Assembly (NCBI GenBank): GCA_019114985.1
Contig: DXEM01000012.1
Span: 1-64,000 of the forward strand
Direction of reading: 5' to 3'
DNA length: 64,000 nucleotides
From: Candidatus Anaerostipes excrementavium
Lineage (GTDB): Bacteria; Bacillota; Clostridia; Lachnospirales; Lachnospiraceae
Position 1 is the stretch's first letter. Every line of letters starts with the position of its first letter. Shown here in pieces: positions 42,048 through 51,397 of the stretch. The position numbers and the translations under genes were made by a program. The notes beneath the pieces were generated by a model. The model saw nothing but the letters and a program-made list of their open reading frames with translations. It did not search any database and was not told the DNA's origin.

Positions 42048-43844
42048 ATGGCAGAATCAATGTCAGGTTTAGCCAGAACCCATCGATGTACCGAAGTGTC
42101 CAATCAGATGATTGGCGATGAAGTTACAGTCATGGGATGGGTGCAGAAAAGAAGGAATTTAGGAAGCCTTATATTCATAGATTTGAGAGACCGCTCCGGG
42201 CTCTTGCAGCTCGTATTTGACGAGGAATCATTATCCGGAGAAGATTATGAGAAGGCAAACGCCCTGCGCAGCGAATATGTAGTTGCTGTCATTGGAACGG
42301 TACAGAAGAGAAGCGCGGCGATCAATGAGAATTTGAAGACAGGAGATATCGAGATCAAAGTACATACTTTAAGAGTACTTTCTGAGTCTGATACACCGCC
42401 GTTTCCGATTGATGCAGATCAGACGGTAAAAGATGAACTTCGGTTAAAGTATCGTTATTTGGATCTTCGCCGGCCGAATCTTCAGAGGAACCTAAGGATT
42501 CGCAATCAAGTGGCACGTGTGATCCGAAACTTTTTGGCAGACGAAGGATTTCTCGAGATCGAGACACCGGTTCTTGGGAAGAGTACACCGGAAGGAGCCA
42601 GAGATTATCTGGTGCCAAGCCGTGTGCATCCGGGAAGTTTTTACGGACTTCCGCAGTCTCCTCAGCTTTATAAGCAGCTGCTGATGTGTTCCGGATTTGA
42701 CCGCTATTATCAGATTGCGAAGTGTTTCCGTGATGAAGATCTGCGTGCAGACCGTCAGCCGGAATTTACACAGGTGGATATGGAATTGTCTTTTGTAGAT
42801 GTGGATGATGTAATCGATATCAACGAGAGGCTGATGCAGAAAGTATTCAAAGAAGTATTAGATGTTGACATTCCATTACCGATGCCTCGTCTGACTTATC
42901 AGGAGGCGATGGACCGTTTTGGATCCGATAAGCCGGATATCCGTTTTGGGATGGAGTTAAACGATGTTTCCGATACTGTTCGCGGATGTGATTTTATGGT
43001 ATTTAAAGGAGCATTGGAAAACGGTGGTTCTGTAAGAGGAATCAATGCCAAAGGTCTTGGGGATCTTGGAAGAAAGAAGATCGATGCATTTGTAAACTAC
43101 GCCAAAGAATTCGGCGCGAAAGGCCTTGCGTATATCCAGTTAAAAACAGACGGAACCGTGAAGTCATCTTTTGCGAAATTCATGAAAGAAGAAGAGATGG
43201 AAGCTCTGATTCAGGCAATGGATGGGCAGCCGGGAGATCTGCTCTTGTTTGCGGCAGATCAGAACAAAGTCGTATTTGACGTATTAGGCAATTTAAGAAT
43301 CCATATCGCAAAACAGTATGATATGATCGATGAATCCGTGTTCCGTTTCTTATGGGTGACTGATTTTCCGCTGCTTGAGTGGAGTGAAGAGCAAAACCGC
43401 TATACGGCGATGCATCATCCATTTACGATGCCTTTTGAAGAAGATATGGAATTTATCGACACAGACCCAGGAAAAGTACGAGCAAAAGCATATGATATTG
43501 TCCTGAATGGAACAGAACTTGGAGGAGGATCCATCCGTATTCATCAGAATGATATTCAGGAAAAGATGTTCGAAGTGCTTGGATTTACAAAAGAAGATGC
43601 CTACGAGCGTTTTGGTTTCTTGTTAGATGCTTTCAAATTTGGCGTTCCGCCGCATGCAGGATTGGCATACGGACTGGATCGTCTGGTAATGTGGCTGACT
43701 GGAGAAGACAGTATTCGTGATGTCATCGCGTTTCCGAAAGTCAAAGACGCCTCCTGTCTGATGACAGAAGCGCCTGGACTGGTCGATGAGGTTCAGCTGG
43801 ATGAGTTAGGAATTGAAATATCCAAAAGCGGAGAGGAGAATTAA
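42048..43844 (+). CDS. aspS: Aspartyl-tRNA synthetase
   Basis: 598-residue bacterial-type class II synthetase: OB-fold anticodon domain (VTVMGWVQKRRNLGSLIFIDLRDRSG; key GWVQKRR), the catalytic core with FLEIETPVLGKSTPEGARDYLVPSR and CFRDEDLRADRQPEFTQVD (motif 2), the GAD insertion domain (about 290-420) and motif 3 AGLAYGLDRLVMW. Length is normal. Whether it charges only tRNA-Asp or also tRNA-Asn cannot be read here. AAGGAGGAAATATC precedes the start. It is followed after 2 bases by the ACT gene. Confidence 0.96.
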   Translation: MAESMSGLARTHRCTEVSNQMIGDEVTVMGWVQKRRNLGSLIFIDLRDRSGLLQLVFDEESLSGEDYEKANALRSEYVVAVIGTVQKRSAAINENLKTGDIEIKVHTLRVLSESDTPPFPIDADQTVKDELRLKYRYLDLRRPNLQRNLRIRNQVARVIRNFLADEGFLEIETPVLGKSTPEGARDYLVPSRVHPGSFYGLPQSPQLYKQLLMCSGFDRYYQIAKCFRDEDLRADRQPEFTQVDMELSFVDVDDVIDINERLMQKVFKEVLDVDIPLPMPRLTYQEAMDRFGSDKPDIRFGMELNDVSDTVRGCDFMVFKGALENGGSVRGINAKGLGDLGRKKIDAFVNYAKEFGAKGLAYIQLKTDGTVKSSFAKFMKEEEMEALIQAMDGQPGDLLLFAADQNKVVFDVLGNLRIHIAKQYDMIDESVFRFLWVTDFPLLEWSEEQNRYTAMHHPFTMPFEEDMEFIDTDPGKVRAKAYDIVLNGTELGGGSIRIHQNDIQEKMFEVLGFTKEDAYERFGFLLDAFKFGVPPHAGLAYGLDRLVMWLTGEDSIRDVIAFPKVKDASCLMTEAPGLVDEVQLDELGIEISKSGEEN

Positions 43845-43846
43845 CG

Positions 43847-44317
43847 ATGGAGAAGATGTTATTCAGCGGTGTTCAGTCCAATTCTGATGTGGCATTGATT
43901 GCGATCAAAGGATTGAAGCATCAGCCTGGAATTGCTGCAAAGATTTTCGGAGCGATTGCAAAGGAAGGAATCAATGTGGAATTGATTCTTCAGTCAATCG
44001 GCAGAGGACCGGAAAAAGATATTTCCTTTGTGGTAGCCCAGGAAGACACCGATAAGGCAGTAGAGACGTTAAAGAACGCATTTCCAGAAGGAGATTATGA
44101 AGAAATCTTTTGCGATACAAAGGTTGGAATCGTATCAATCGTAGGGGCTGGAATGATGTCCAATTCCGGCGCAGCTTCCAGAATGTTTGAAGCTCTTTAT
44201 AATAGAGGAATCAATATTAAGATGATTTATACATCTGAAATCAAAATTACGGTACTGATCAAAGAAAGCCGTGTAGAACGGGCAGTGGAAGCACTGAAAG
44301 AACAGTTCCAGGAATAG
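43847..44317 (+). CDS. Stand-alone tandem ACT-domain protein (aspartokinase regulatory-like)
   Basis: 156 residues made up only of two ACT domains, as in the C-terminal half of aspartokinase. The first is [33 protein letters not shown] with LQSIGR; the second is [43 protein letters not shown], whose GAGM and GINIKMI/TSEI parts are typical of the lysine/threonine-sensing pair. The kinase domain is absent. It starts 2 bases after aspS and ends 22 bases before glyA, so it is made in an aspartate/serine gene run. It could regulate an aspartokinase in trans. Confidence 0.85.
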   Translation: MEKMLFSGVQSNSDVALIAIKGLKHQPGIAAKIFGAIAKEGINVELILQSIGRGPEKDISFVVAQEDTDKAVETLKNAFPEGDYEEIFCDTKVGIVSIVGAGMMSNSGAASRMFEALYNRGINIKMIYTSEIKITVLIKESRVERAVEALKEQFQE

Positions 44318-44339
44318 ACGGATAGGAAAGGAGATCAAC

Positions 44340-45575
44340 ATGTTTGATTTTAGCGAAGTAAAGAATTATGACAGCGAGATTGCACAGGCGATGGAGGATG
44401 AGCTGACCAGACAGAGGACAAACCTTGAATTGATCGCTTCAGAGAACCTTGTATCCAAGGCAGTTATGGCGGCGATGGGAAGTCATCTGACAAATAAATA
44501 TGCAGAAGGATATCCGGAAAAACGTTATTATGGCGGATGTGAACATGTGGATGTTGTTGAGAATCTTGCCAGAGAACGTGCGAAGGAACTGTTTGGATGC
44601 GAGTATGTGAACGTACAGCCACATTCCGGAGCCCAGGCCAACATGGCGGTATTTTTTGCAGTAATGGAAGTCGGAGATACCTACATGGGAATGAGTCTTG
44701 ACCACGGCGGACATCTGACTCATGGAAGTCCGGTGAATATGTCTGGAAAGAACTATCATTGTGTTCCTTACGGAGTCAATGACGAAGGATTCATCGACTA
44801 TGATGAGGTAGAAAAGACTGCAATGGAATGCAAACCGAAAATGATCATTGCAGGCGCCAGCGCTTATGCAAGAGCGATCGATTTCAAACGTTTCCGTGAG
44901 ATTGCCGATAAAGTGGGAGCTGTCTTGATGGTAGATATGGCGCATATTGCAGGATTGGTGGCAGCAGGCCTTCATCAGAGTCCGATTCCATATGCTCATG
45001 TAACCACAACAACGACTCATAAGACCTTGAGAGGTCCTCGCGGCGGCATGATCTTAAGCAGCAATGAAGTAAACGAGAAATATAACTTTAATAAAGCAAT
45101 CTTCCCTGGCATCCAGGGCGGACCTTTGATGCATGTAATTGCTGCAAAAGCAGTTTGCTTCAAGGAAGCATTGTCTGATGAATACAAAGCGTATATGAAA
45201 CAGGTTGTAAAGAATGCAGATACTTTGGCGAAAGCGTTGATTGCAGAGGGATTTGATATTGTTTCCGGAGGAACGGATAATCATCTGATGCTTTTAGATC
45301 TGAAGAAATATGACCTGACAGGAAAAGAAGCGGAGAAAGTTCTGGATTCTGTGCATATTACATGTAATAAGAATACGGTACCGAATGATCCGAAATCTCC
45401 ATTCGTAACATCCGGGCTCCGTCTCGGAACTCCAGCGGTTACGACCAGAGGATTAAAAGAGGACGATATGGCGACAATCGCAAAAGCTATTCGCTTAACG
45501 CTTTTGGATCAAAAGCTGGATGAAGCAGCAGCCATGGTAAAAGGATTAACAGACAAATATCCATTATATGAGTAG
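44340..45575 (+). CDS. glyA: Serine hydroxymethyltransferase
   Basis: 411-residue PLP enzyme interconverting serine and glycine and feeding one-carbon units to tetrahydrofolate. The opening [31 protein letters not shown] and [13 protein letters not shown] are invariant, and the PLP lysine lies in [16 protein letters not shown]. Length is normal. AAAGGAGATCAAC precedes the start. A terminator follows. Confidence 0.97.
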   Translation: MFDFSEVKNYDSEIAQAMEDELTRQRTNLELIASENLVSKAVMAAMGSHLTNKYAEGYPEKRYYGGCEHVDVVENLARERAKELFGCEYVNVQPHSGAQANMAVFFAVMEVGDTYMGMSLDHGGHLTHGSPVNMSGKNYHCVPYGVNDEGFIDYDEVEKTAMECKPKMIIAGASAYARAIDFKRFREIADKVGAVLMVDMAHIAGLVAAGLHQSPIPYAHVTTTTTHKTLRGPRGGMILSSNEVNEKYNFNKAIFPGIQGGPLMHVIAAKAVCFKEALSDEYKAYMKQVVKNADTLAKALIAEGFDIVSGGTDNHLMLLDLKKYDLTGKEAEKVLDSVHITCNKNTVPNDPKSPFVTSGLRLGTPAVTTRGLKEDDMATIAKAIRLTLLDQKLDEAAAMVKGLTDKYPLYE

Positions 45576-45583
45576 ATAGAATG

Positions 45584-45616
45584 AAAAGGATTCCTGCGTT
45601 GTGGGAGTCCTTTTTA
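45584..45616 (+). terminator. Terminator of glyA
   Basis: AAAAGGA (45584-45590) pairs with TCCTTTT (45608-45614), extended by TTCC/GGGA, then TTATATT. Small but sound. Confidence 0.7.
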
Positions 45617-45625
45617 TATTATTGC

Positions 45626-45654
45626 TTGACAGACAGATTAGGAATTTGTAAAAT
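45626..45654 (+). promoter_or_regulatory. Promoter of the ROK regulator gene
   Basis: TTGACA at 45626-45631 and TAAAAT at 45649-45654 with a 17-base spacer; 30 bases before the gene. Confidence 0.7.
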
Positions 45655-45684
45655 ACAATTAATAACACCAGTGGAGAAATTAAT

Positions 45685-46857
45685 ATGAAACAAAAAAAGA
45701 AAATGGATCAGTGCAAAATGAAAATCGAGAATCGAAAGGCTGTTATGGAACAGATCAAGCAAGAAGATCATGTTTCAAGAGCCGATTTGGCCAAGAAGCT
45801 TTATATGAGTCCTACCAGTATGACGAGAATCTGTGGAGATTTGCTGGAACTGGGATTGATTCGCGAAATACAGTCAGATACTGGAAGCAGTGTCGGGAGA
45901 AAGGCAATGTGGGTACAGAAAGATCCGGAGGCATTTTATAGTTTAGGAATTTTGATTCGGCGAGATTTTATTAGTTTTATTGTTATTGATTATGACAAAC
46001 AGATTCGATTTGAGAAACAATGGAAAGAAGAAGTCGGAGACCAGCCAAAAGATGTGATTCAATCGATTGGAAAACATATAAAAGAAATACAGTTGAATGA
46101 ATCAGAAGTTTTTTCAAAAGTTGAGGCGGTCGGAGTTAGTTTTCCTGGAATTGTCGATGAAGAAGGAAGAAACATTCGTTATTCTGATTTATTTGGCTGG
46201 AAAAATATTTCCTTTGTCAAATATTTAGAAGAGGAAATCAAAATCCCATGTTATCTTGCAAGAGATATCAAAGCTTCTATTATAGAAGAATTCCATGCGG
46301 GCGGGATGCAGGAAAATTCATTAGGATTTCTGAGTTTGAGTCAAGAGATAGGTGCGGCCTTTCTTTATCATGGAGAGGTCATATATGGTGCGGATGGTAT
46401 CTGTGGGGAGATTGCTCATAAAACGGTGGTTTGGAATGGGCGTGATTGTAAATGCGGAAGAAGAGGATGTGCCGATGCATATTTGTCAGAAAAGGCTTTG
46501 CTGCAGCGTGCCAAGGAAAAAGGTGCTTCTTGTCAAAAATTATCAGAAATCGCAGACGCTTACCAGATAAAAGAAAGCTGGGCGGATGAGCTGCTGCAGG
46601 AATCAGCAGATATTATAACATTATTGATTGAGGATATGATTGCATGGAATAATCCGGAAAGGATCATATTGGGCGGACGTACGGTTCGATATTTTCCGGA
46701 AATAATCCAAATGGTCAGAAAGAGGATGAGGCAGGACTTGTCTGATATTTCGGCAGGAACAGAGATGATAGCTTCAAAGAATGCCGGAAATGAAAGTATG
46801 CTCGGGGCGGCATATATTGCGATGGATGCAAATGAAACGGCGAAAATATATTTGTAA
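45685..46857 (+). CDS. ROK family transcriptional regulator (XylR/NagC type)
   Basis: 390 residues. The N-terminal winged helix (NRKAVMEQIKQEDHVSRADLAKKLYMSPTSMTRICGDLLELGLI; key SRADLAKKLYMSPTSMTRI) joins a ROK sugar-kinase-like domain. The ROK zinc motif is present as CGRRGCADAY (after GRDCKC) and the sugar-binding HK-type segment as GEIAHKTV. The kinase ATP-binding loop is weak, so it should act as a sugar-responsive repressor. It begins an operon with the tandem cupin. Confidence 0.9.
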   Translation: MKQKKKMDQCKMKIENRKAVMEQIKQEDHVSRADLAKKLYMSPTSMTRICGDLLELGLIREIQSDTGSSVGRKAMWVQKDPEAFYSLGILIRRDFISFIVIDYDKQIRFEKQWKEEVGDQPKDVIQSIGKHIKEIQLNESEVFSKVEAVGVSFPGIVDEEGRNIRYSDLFGWKNISFVKYLEEEIKIPCYLARDIKASIIEEFHAGGMQENSLGFLSLSQEIGAAFLYHGEVIYGADGICGEIAHKTVVWNGRDCKCGRRGCADAYLSEKALLQRAKEKGASCQKLSEIADAYQIKESWADELLQESADIITLLIEDMIAWNNPERIILGGRTVRYFPEIIQMVRKRMRQDLSDISAGTEMIASKNAGNESMLGAAYIAMDANETAKIYL

Positions 46858-46872
46858 AGGAGAGATGTGTTT

Positions 46873-47604
46873 ATGAAAGAACAAAAGATAATGGATACCA
46901 AAAGAATGGATTGGTTTTATCGGCCGACGAGCACAACAGGAAAAGTTTTCGGACAGAAAAAACTGGTGGAAGATCCTGATATGGGAGTTTCCATCGTTAT
47001 GAACCGTTATCCAGCCGGTTTTACAACGATTACTCATACCCATCCATGCGGACATGGCTTGTATATTCTGGATGGCCAGATGAAAGTCAACCAAGAAATA
47101 TATGGGACGGACACGCTGATCTGGTTTCCGGAAGGCTGCGTTGCGGAGCACGGCGCGACAGAACATGAAGACGTCACAGTTCTGCTGATTTCCAATAAAC
47201 AATTTGATATTCACTATATAAAAGATGAGGAAGAAAAGAAACGGCTTGATCAAGGAATCCAGCCGATTGTTTCTGATGTCGGAAGAATTCCATGGTTTTA
47301 TCGGGCAGCAAGCACATCAGGAAAATTATTTGGAAAGAAACAGCTGCATTTAGATCAGGATACCGGGATGGAGATCAATTACCTGAATTATCCGGCTGGT
47401 TTCACGACGGAAAAACATGTACATCCGGCTGCGCATGGTTTTTATGTATTATCTGGCCAGCTTCGTTCCAACGAAGCGTATTTTGGACCGGATACCTTGG
47501 TTTGGTATGAGGAAGGATGTATTGCAGAGCACGGAGCAAATGCCTATGAAGATTTGATTTGTCTTCAAATATCGAATAAACATTTTTCTATTCAATATGT
47601 CTGA
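46873..47604 (+). CDS. Tandem cupin protein (bicupin) with internal duplication
   Basis: 243 residues with two copies of the same domain. Repeat 1 (about 8-115) starts MDWFYRPTSTTGKVFGQKKL and repeat 2 (about 135-242) starts IPWFYRAASTSGKLFGKKQL. Each has a YPAGFTT turn, an HTHP or HVHP metal-binding pair followed by HG, a W(F/Y)xEGCxAEHGA segment and ends ISNKxFxIxY. The metal-ligand histidines are present in both. The start at 46873 is nearer the AAAGGAGAG; a GTG at 46867 is possible. It follows the ROK gene by 15 bases, so it is probably a sugar-derivative enzyme or sensor under that regulator. Substrate unknown. Confidence 0.82.
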   Translation: MKEQKIMDTKRMDWFYRPTSTTGKVFGQKKLVEDPDMGVSIVMNRYPAGFTTITHTHPCGHGLYILDGQMKVNQEIYGTDTLIWFPEGCVAEHGATEHEDVTVLLISNKQFDIHYIKDEEEKKRLDQGIQPIVSDVGRIPWFYRAASTSGKLFGKKQLHLDQDTGMEINYLNYPAGFTTEKHVHPAAHGFYVLSGQLRSNEAYFGPDTLVWYEEGCIAEHGANAYEDLICLQISNKHFSIQYV

Positions 47605-47649
47605 CAGAAATTGCTGCTGAAAATTTTTTAATCTTAGGATTTATTGATT

Positions 47650-47678
47650 GCATTGCCCGGAAAATTGCGTTAGAATAA
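47650..47678 (+). promoter_or_regulatory. Likely promoter of the L,D-transpeptidase gene
   Basis: TTGCAT followed after 17 bases by TAGAAT, located about 55 bases before the start; the coordinates are approximate to a base or two. Confidence 0.5.
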
Positions 47679-47733
47679 TATTCGTCGGTAAACGACAAGA
47701 TTTTTACAATAAGATAATAGATGGAGGATATAC

Positions 47734-49227
47734 ATGAAGATCAATAAGAAACAGGGGTGGATGATCGGCGGCGGAATCGCGATCGCGGCGATCGCAGTCG
47801 CTGCAGGATTACATATCCACTATTCGGGACGCTGGTATCCGGGCAGTAAGATCGACCAGGTTGACGTAGGCGGAATGACCTACGAAGAGTCTGTGCAGAA
47901 GATCGAGGACAGTATTCAGTCGTATAAGCTCAAGATCAAAGCGAGAGACGACGGATCCATGGAATTGACAGGGAAGGAGATCGATCTGGAACTGGCTGGC
48001 GAGGATGAGATCAAAGCAGCCTATGACCAGCAGCATGAAAAGAGTGTTCTGACATCCTGGATGGGAGATAAGAACACGAAGACAAAGCAGCTGATCTCTT
48101 ATTCCAGAGATAAGATCGAGGATGCGGTAAAGGATTCTGATTTGGTCACAGGAGACAACGGTTACAAAATCATCAAACCGGAGAATGCGACGGTTCAATA
48201 TTCCAAGAAGAAAAAATACGGAGTCTTAAAAGGAGAAGTAGAAGGCAATACATTAAATCAAGAAAAATTCGCTGATGCGATTGCGGACTCTGTGGAAGAA
48301 TTGTCTTCCGAGATAGATATCACAGATACAAAAGCCTATCCGGAAGTCTATCAGGAACCAAGCCTCAGAAAAGATGACAAAGATCTGAAAGAGATGCAAA
48401 AGACTTATAATCAGTATCTCTATCATTGGATTCAGTGGGAGATTTCCGATGATGTGACGGAGACGCTGACGCCAAACACGATCAAAGACTGTATCAAAGT
48501 CGATACAGCGAATCGTAAAGTAAGCCTTCAGCAGAGCAAATTGGAAGATTGGCTGGAAAAATTCTGCTTGAAGTATAAGACACAGGGAATGACAAGGAAG
48601 TTCAAGACCCATTCCGGAAAGACAATCCAGATCAGCGGCGGTGATTATGGCTGGAGGATCGATTACGAAAAAGTCGTAAAGCAGGTTATGGATATTCTTA
48701 AAAAAGCGCCGGATGCAGGCGATATAAAGGCTTATCAGAAAGATCCATCGAAGGCGAATAAAAAGGCATTGACCACATCTTTGAAGCCGGAATACAGTCA
48801 TAAAGGATATCGAATGGATTTTGACGATATGCAGAACGATTGGGATACACAAAATTACAGCGAAGTAGATCTGACGGAACAAAAAGTGTTTGTTTACAAG
48901 AATGGCAAGCAGGTATTCAGCTGCATCTGTATTACAGGAAAAGATACGCCTGATCGTATCACAAGAACCGGTGTCTATGATGTCAAGGAGAAAAAACTTA
49001 CGAAGACATTGGTGGGAGCAGATTATAGGGTTCCTACCAAGTACTGGACAAGGATCATGTGGACCGGAACCGGGTATCATTACAGCAGCCGAGGTGATTG
49101 GGGCAGATGGTCTCCGACTTATTATAAGTCTGCAGGATCTCATGGATGCGTCAACCTGACATTAGAAAATGCCAAGTCTGTCTATGAGCTTACGAAGATT
49201 GGAGATCCTGTATTTATCCATTATTAA
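47734..49227 (+). CDS. L,D-transpeptidase (YkuD) with N-terminal anchor and PG-binding domain
   Basis: 497 residues. An N-terminal helix (about 8-26, WMIGGGIAIAAIAVAAGL) anchors the protein outside the cell. A middle region of about 330 residues contains the YkuD-associated peptidoglycan-binding repeats (VDVGGMTYEESVQKIED; YGWRIDYEKVVKQVMD). The C-terminal catalytic domain (about 375-497) begins VDLTEQKVFVYKNGKQVFS and has the active-site SAGSHGCVNL with the cysteine nucleophile. Such enzymes make 3-3 cross-links or attach proteins. It has its own promoter; AGATGGAGGATATAC precedes the start. Confidence 0.93.
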   Translation: MKINKKQGWMIGGGIAIAAIAVAAGLHIHYSGRWYPGSKIDQVDVGGMTYEESVQKIEDSIQSYKLKIKARDDGSMELTGKEIDLELAGEDEIKAAYDQQHEKSVLTSWMGDKNTKTKQLISYSRDKIEDAVKDSDLVTGDNGYKIIKPENATVQYSKKKKYGVLKGEVEGNTLNQEKFADAIADSVEELSSEIDITDTKAYPEVYQEPSLRKDDKDLKEMQKTYNQYLYHWIQWEISDDVTETLTPNTIKDCIKVDTANRKVSLQQSKLEDWLEKFCLKYKTQGMTRKFKTHSGKTIQISGGDYGWRIDYEKVVKQVMDILKKAPDAGDIKAYQKDPSKANKKALTTSLKPEYSHKGYRMDFDDMQNDWDTQNYSEVDLTEQKVFVYKNGKQVFSCICITGKDTPDRITRTGVYDVKEKKLTKTLVGADYRVPTKYWTRIMWTGTGYHYSSRGDWGRWSPTYYKSAGSHGCVNLTLENAKSVYELTKIGDPVFIHY

Positions 49228-49259
49228 GCAATAGCAGATAGAGAAAAGGATGTGATACA

Positions 49260-49631
49260 TTGGGAAAGTATGAAAAACAAGAAAAGATGCTTTGGTATGT
49301 GCAGATATTGATTTTCGCAGCAGCCATTTACATTTATTATGATATGAAAGCCGGAGGAAATCTCGGACAAGTCATTTTGGCGGTAATATCTGTACTGTCA
49401 TTGACGATAGACCGCTTTTACTACAGCAAAAAGATCGGTCAGGATGTGTATTTTTCCTATTCCATTGCTTACGGTCTGATTGCGTTATTCTGTTTGATGT
49501 TGGTGCTGGCTTATGTGGGAGTGTTCCATTTGGAAATTCTCAATACGTCAGGACAGATTTTATGGATTATGACGCCGGCATTTGTTCTGCTTTGGAAAAC
49601 CAAATTCATCGCGTTTCGTGAATGGAAATAA
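49260..49631 (+). CDS. Small integral membrane protein of unknown function
   Basis: 123 residues starting with TTG, 32 bases after the transpeptidase gene and probably on the same transcript. Four hydrophobic helices are visible (about 10-27, 35-52, 62-84, 95-113) separated by short charged loops. No family is recognised. AAAAGGATGTGATACAT precedes the start. Confidence 0.65.
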   Translation: MGKYEKQEKMLWYVQILIFAAAIYIYYDMKAGGNLGQVILAVISVLSLTIDRFYYSKKIGQDVYFSYSIAYGLIALFCLMLVLAYVGVFHLEILNTSGQILWIMTPAFVLLWKTKFIAFREWK

Positions 49632-49638
49632 GAAGAGA

Positions 49639-49690
49639 GACCTGGGATGAGCGGAGAAGTATTTTCTCCTATATCCCGGGTCATTTTTTA
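49639..49690 (+). terminator. Terminator after the small membrane protein gene
   Basis: GACCTGGGAT (49639-49648) pairs with ATCCCGGGTC (49673-49682), with an inner GGAGAA/TTCTCC stem, and enters ATTTTTTATTT. Confidence 0.85.
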
Positions 49691-49726
49691 TTTCATGGGA
49701 ACCTTGTCCCTATGAAATAAAACGCT
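49686..49726. repeat. Short palindromic dispersed repeat, copy 2
   Basis: TTTTATTTCATGGGA (49686-49700) and TCCCTATGAAATAAAA (49707-49722) form an inverted repeat with one bulge, followed by CGCT. It matches the element at 16751-16792 in both arms, the loop core CTTTGT/CCTTGT and the flanking CGCT, and again sits just after a terminator and before a minus-strand regulator. Confidence 0.7.
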
Positions 49727-49744
49727 CCGCATTTCATAAGAAAG

Positions 49745-50566
49745 TTAATAGTAATCTCTTGGGGAACAGCCCATAACTTTCTTGAAAGTTTCAGAAAAAT
49801 AGCTGCCTCCTGAGAATCCGATTTCTTTTGCAATCGAAGAGATTGGCTGCTGTCTTAGCGCAATCAAAGGAAGACTGTGGAGAACCCGCAGTTGATTTAG
49901 ATACTCAATTGGACTTACATGCAAAATCCGCCGAAACAAACGGGAACATTCACTCCGGCTTAATTGGCAGGATTCTGCAATATCAGCAAGCGTGTGTTTT
50001 TCAGGATAAGTCTTTTCCAGATAAGACATGGCGGATTTGATGCGAAGAATATCCTTTTGTTCTTTCTTGGTAAGTTCCGGAAGGGAGGATAAATTCCGGA
50101 TAATATAATAAAAGATTTCATTGACGTAATGATGAACTTTAAATTCAAAACCGTAATTTTCAGCTTCACAATCTTTTATCATCTTATGAATATTTTCCAG
50201 AATATATTTCTGCCAGGGAATCCGTTGAACCAAAGGAAGGTGACAAAAGGAAGAACTGTTTGTCACAGGGAGAATATATTTTTGAAAAACAGACGCATTT
50301 TCTTCGGAACATAAAAGACTCTGGCTGATCTGAAAAGAGAGAAAACGGCAGGGATAGGTCCCATATTGTCTGGCAAAATGGACCTGTCCCGCATTCAGGA
50401 AAAAGCCTTCTCCGGAGTCTGCCAGATATGTTTTGTGATTAATATGAAATTCCAGCCTGCCGGAAAGGATATATATAATCTCAAAATCATCATGCCAGTG
50501 AGGTGCCAAAGTCTGAAACGGCAGAGTCTGGATATCATAAGTCTTTTTCTGAAAGTATGTAGTCAT
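49745..50566 (-). CDS. AraC family transcriptional regulator
   Basis: 273 residues: an N-terminal cupin-like ligand domain (HWHDDFEIIYILSGRLEFHIN; AGQVHFARQYG) and a C-terminal pair of helix-turn-helix motifs (KHTLADIAESCQLSRSECSRLFRRILHVSPIEYLNQLRV, and ISSIAKEIGFSGGSYFSETFKKVMGCSP; key SRLFRR, FSETFKK). The ligand is probably a sugar or a small metabolite. It has a usual length. It lies on the minus strand, upstream of nothing obviously linked; the LUD gene follows in the same direction 95 bases upstream of its start. Confidence 0.92.
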   Translation of the reverse strand: MTTYFQKKTYDIQTLPFQTLAPHWHDDFEIIYILSGRLEFHINHKTYLADSGEGFFLNAGQVHFARQYGTYPCRFLSFQISQSLLCSEENASVFQKYILPVTNSSSFCHLPLVQRIPWQKYILENIHKMIKDCEAENYGFEFKVHHYVNEIFYYIIRNLSSLPELTKKEQKDILRIKSAMSYLEKTYPEKHTLADIAESCQLSRSECSRLFRRILHVSPIEYLNQLRVLHSLPLIALRQQPISSIAKEIGFSGGSYFSETFKKVMGCSPRDYY

Positions 50567-50661
50567 GAAAATCTCCCTAAAAGTAATATTGTGATAAAAA
50601 CTATAAACATGAAAAGCAAGGAGCCCGGAAGCTCACGGCCGTCCGGGCATCTGCAGAAGGT

Positions 50662-51300
50662 TTAAAATCCAAGATCTTCGCCTACGAGGATGACTTTGAT
50701 TCGGTCTTTCATTGCGGCGCTTTGGCGTCTTGTAATCAGAATATCGCTGCAGATGGAAGTGTCCCCGAAACAATCTCCGCAGCGTCCAGTCAGAGAACAT
50801 GGAGTCTCCAATCCTAATCGAATGCAGTTTGGCGGAGAAGCTATGTTACGGATTCTGGAAATACCGTCTTCCACATTAGATGCCACTTTGTTCATGCCGA
50901 CGATCATGATCACGTGCTTCGGACCGTAGCAAAGCGCTCCGACACGGTTTCCGGTGCCGTCGATATTGATCAGCTCTCCGTCTAATGTAATGGCGTTTGT
51001 GCTCATAAGATAATAATCTGCCAGGATTGTTTTGCTGTGAAGTTCTCTCTGTTCATCCGGAGTTTTGGCCGCAGAGCGGTCGATAACTTCATAGTCTCCG
51101 GAGCGAACCGCATCCAGAAGTCCGATTTCCTCAACGCTCATGGAACCGCCCCAGGAGACTACGGAACCTTTTTCTATGTAGGACAGCGCCTGTTTCAAGG
51201 CGTCCTCTTTTGTTGGACAGTAGATTCCGTCGATATTTCGTTTTTTCAAGTTCTTGATCATTGTATTGGCTCTTACTTCATTTGCTTTTGCAGTACTCAT
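50662..51300 (-). CDS. LUD-domain protein (lactate utilisation-like, LutC/DUF162)
   Basis: 212-residue protein of the LUD family. KEDALKQALSYIEKGSVVSWGGSMSVEEIGLLDAV, ADYYLMSTNAITLDGELINIDGTGNRVGALCYGPKHVIMIVGMNKV and a C-terminal PCSLTGRCGDC/SICS cysteine group are visible. LutB/C relatives take part in L-lactate oxidation, but single-gene clostridial LUD proteins have no assigned reaction. AAGGAGATC lies before the start at 51300. It diverges from topB. Confidence 0.88.
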   Translation of the reverse strand: MSTAKANEVRANTMIKNLKKRNIDGIYCPTKEDALKQALSYIEKGSVVSWGGSMSVEEIGLLDAVRSGDYEVIDRSAAKTPDEQRELHSKTILADYYLMSTNAITLDGELINIDGTGNRVGALCYGPKHVIMIVGMNKVASNVEDGISRIRNIASPPNCIRLGLETPCSLTGRCGDCFGDTSICSDILITRRQSAAMKDRIKVILVGEDLGF

Positions 51301-51397
51301 AAAGATCTCCTTTCTTGATTTTTGTTCTCGTTTAGTATATCATGAATTTTCATGGTGTAGTACAATAGAAAAAAATAAATTGAAAGCAGGTAATTGT

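Noticed and set aside
50129..50314. Plus-strand frame inside the AraC gene
   Set aside because: Antisense to a conserved regulator gene, without ribosome site or recognisable domain.
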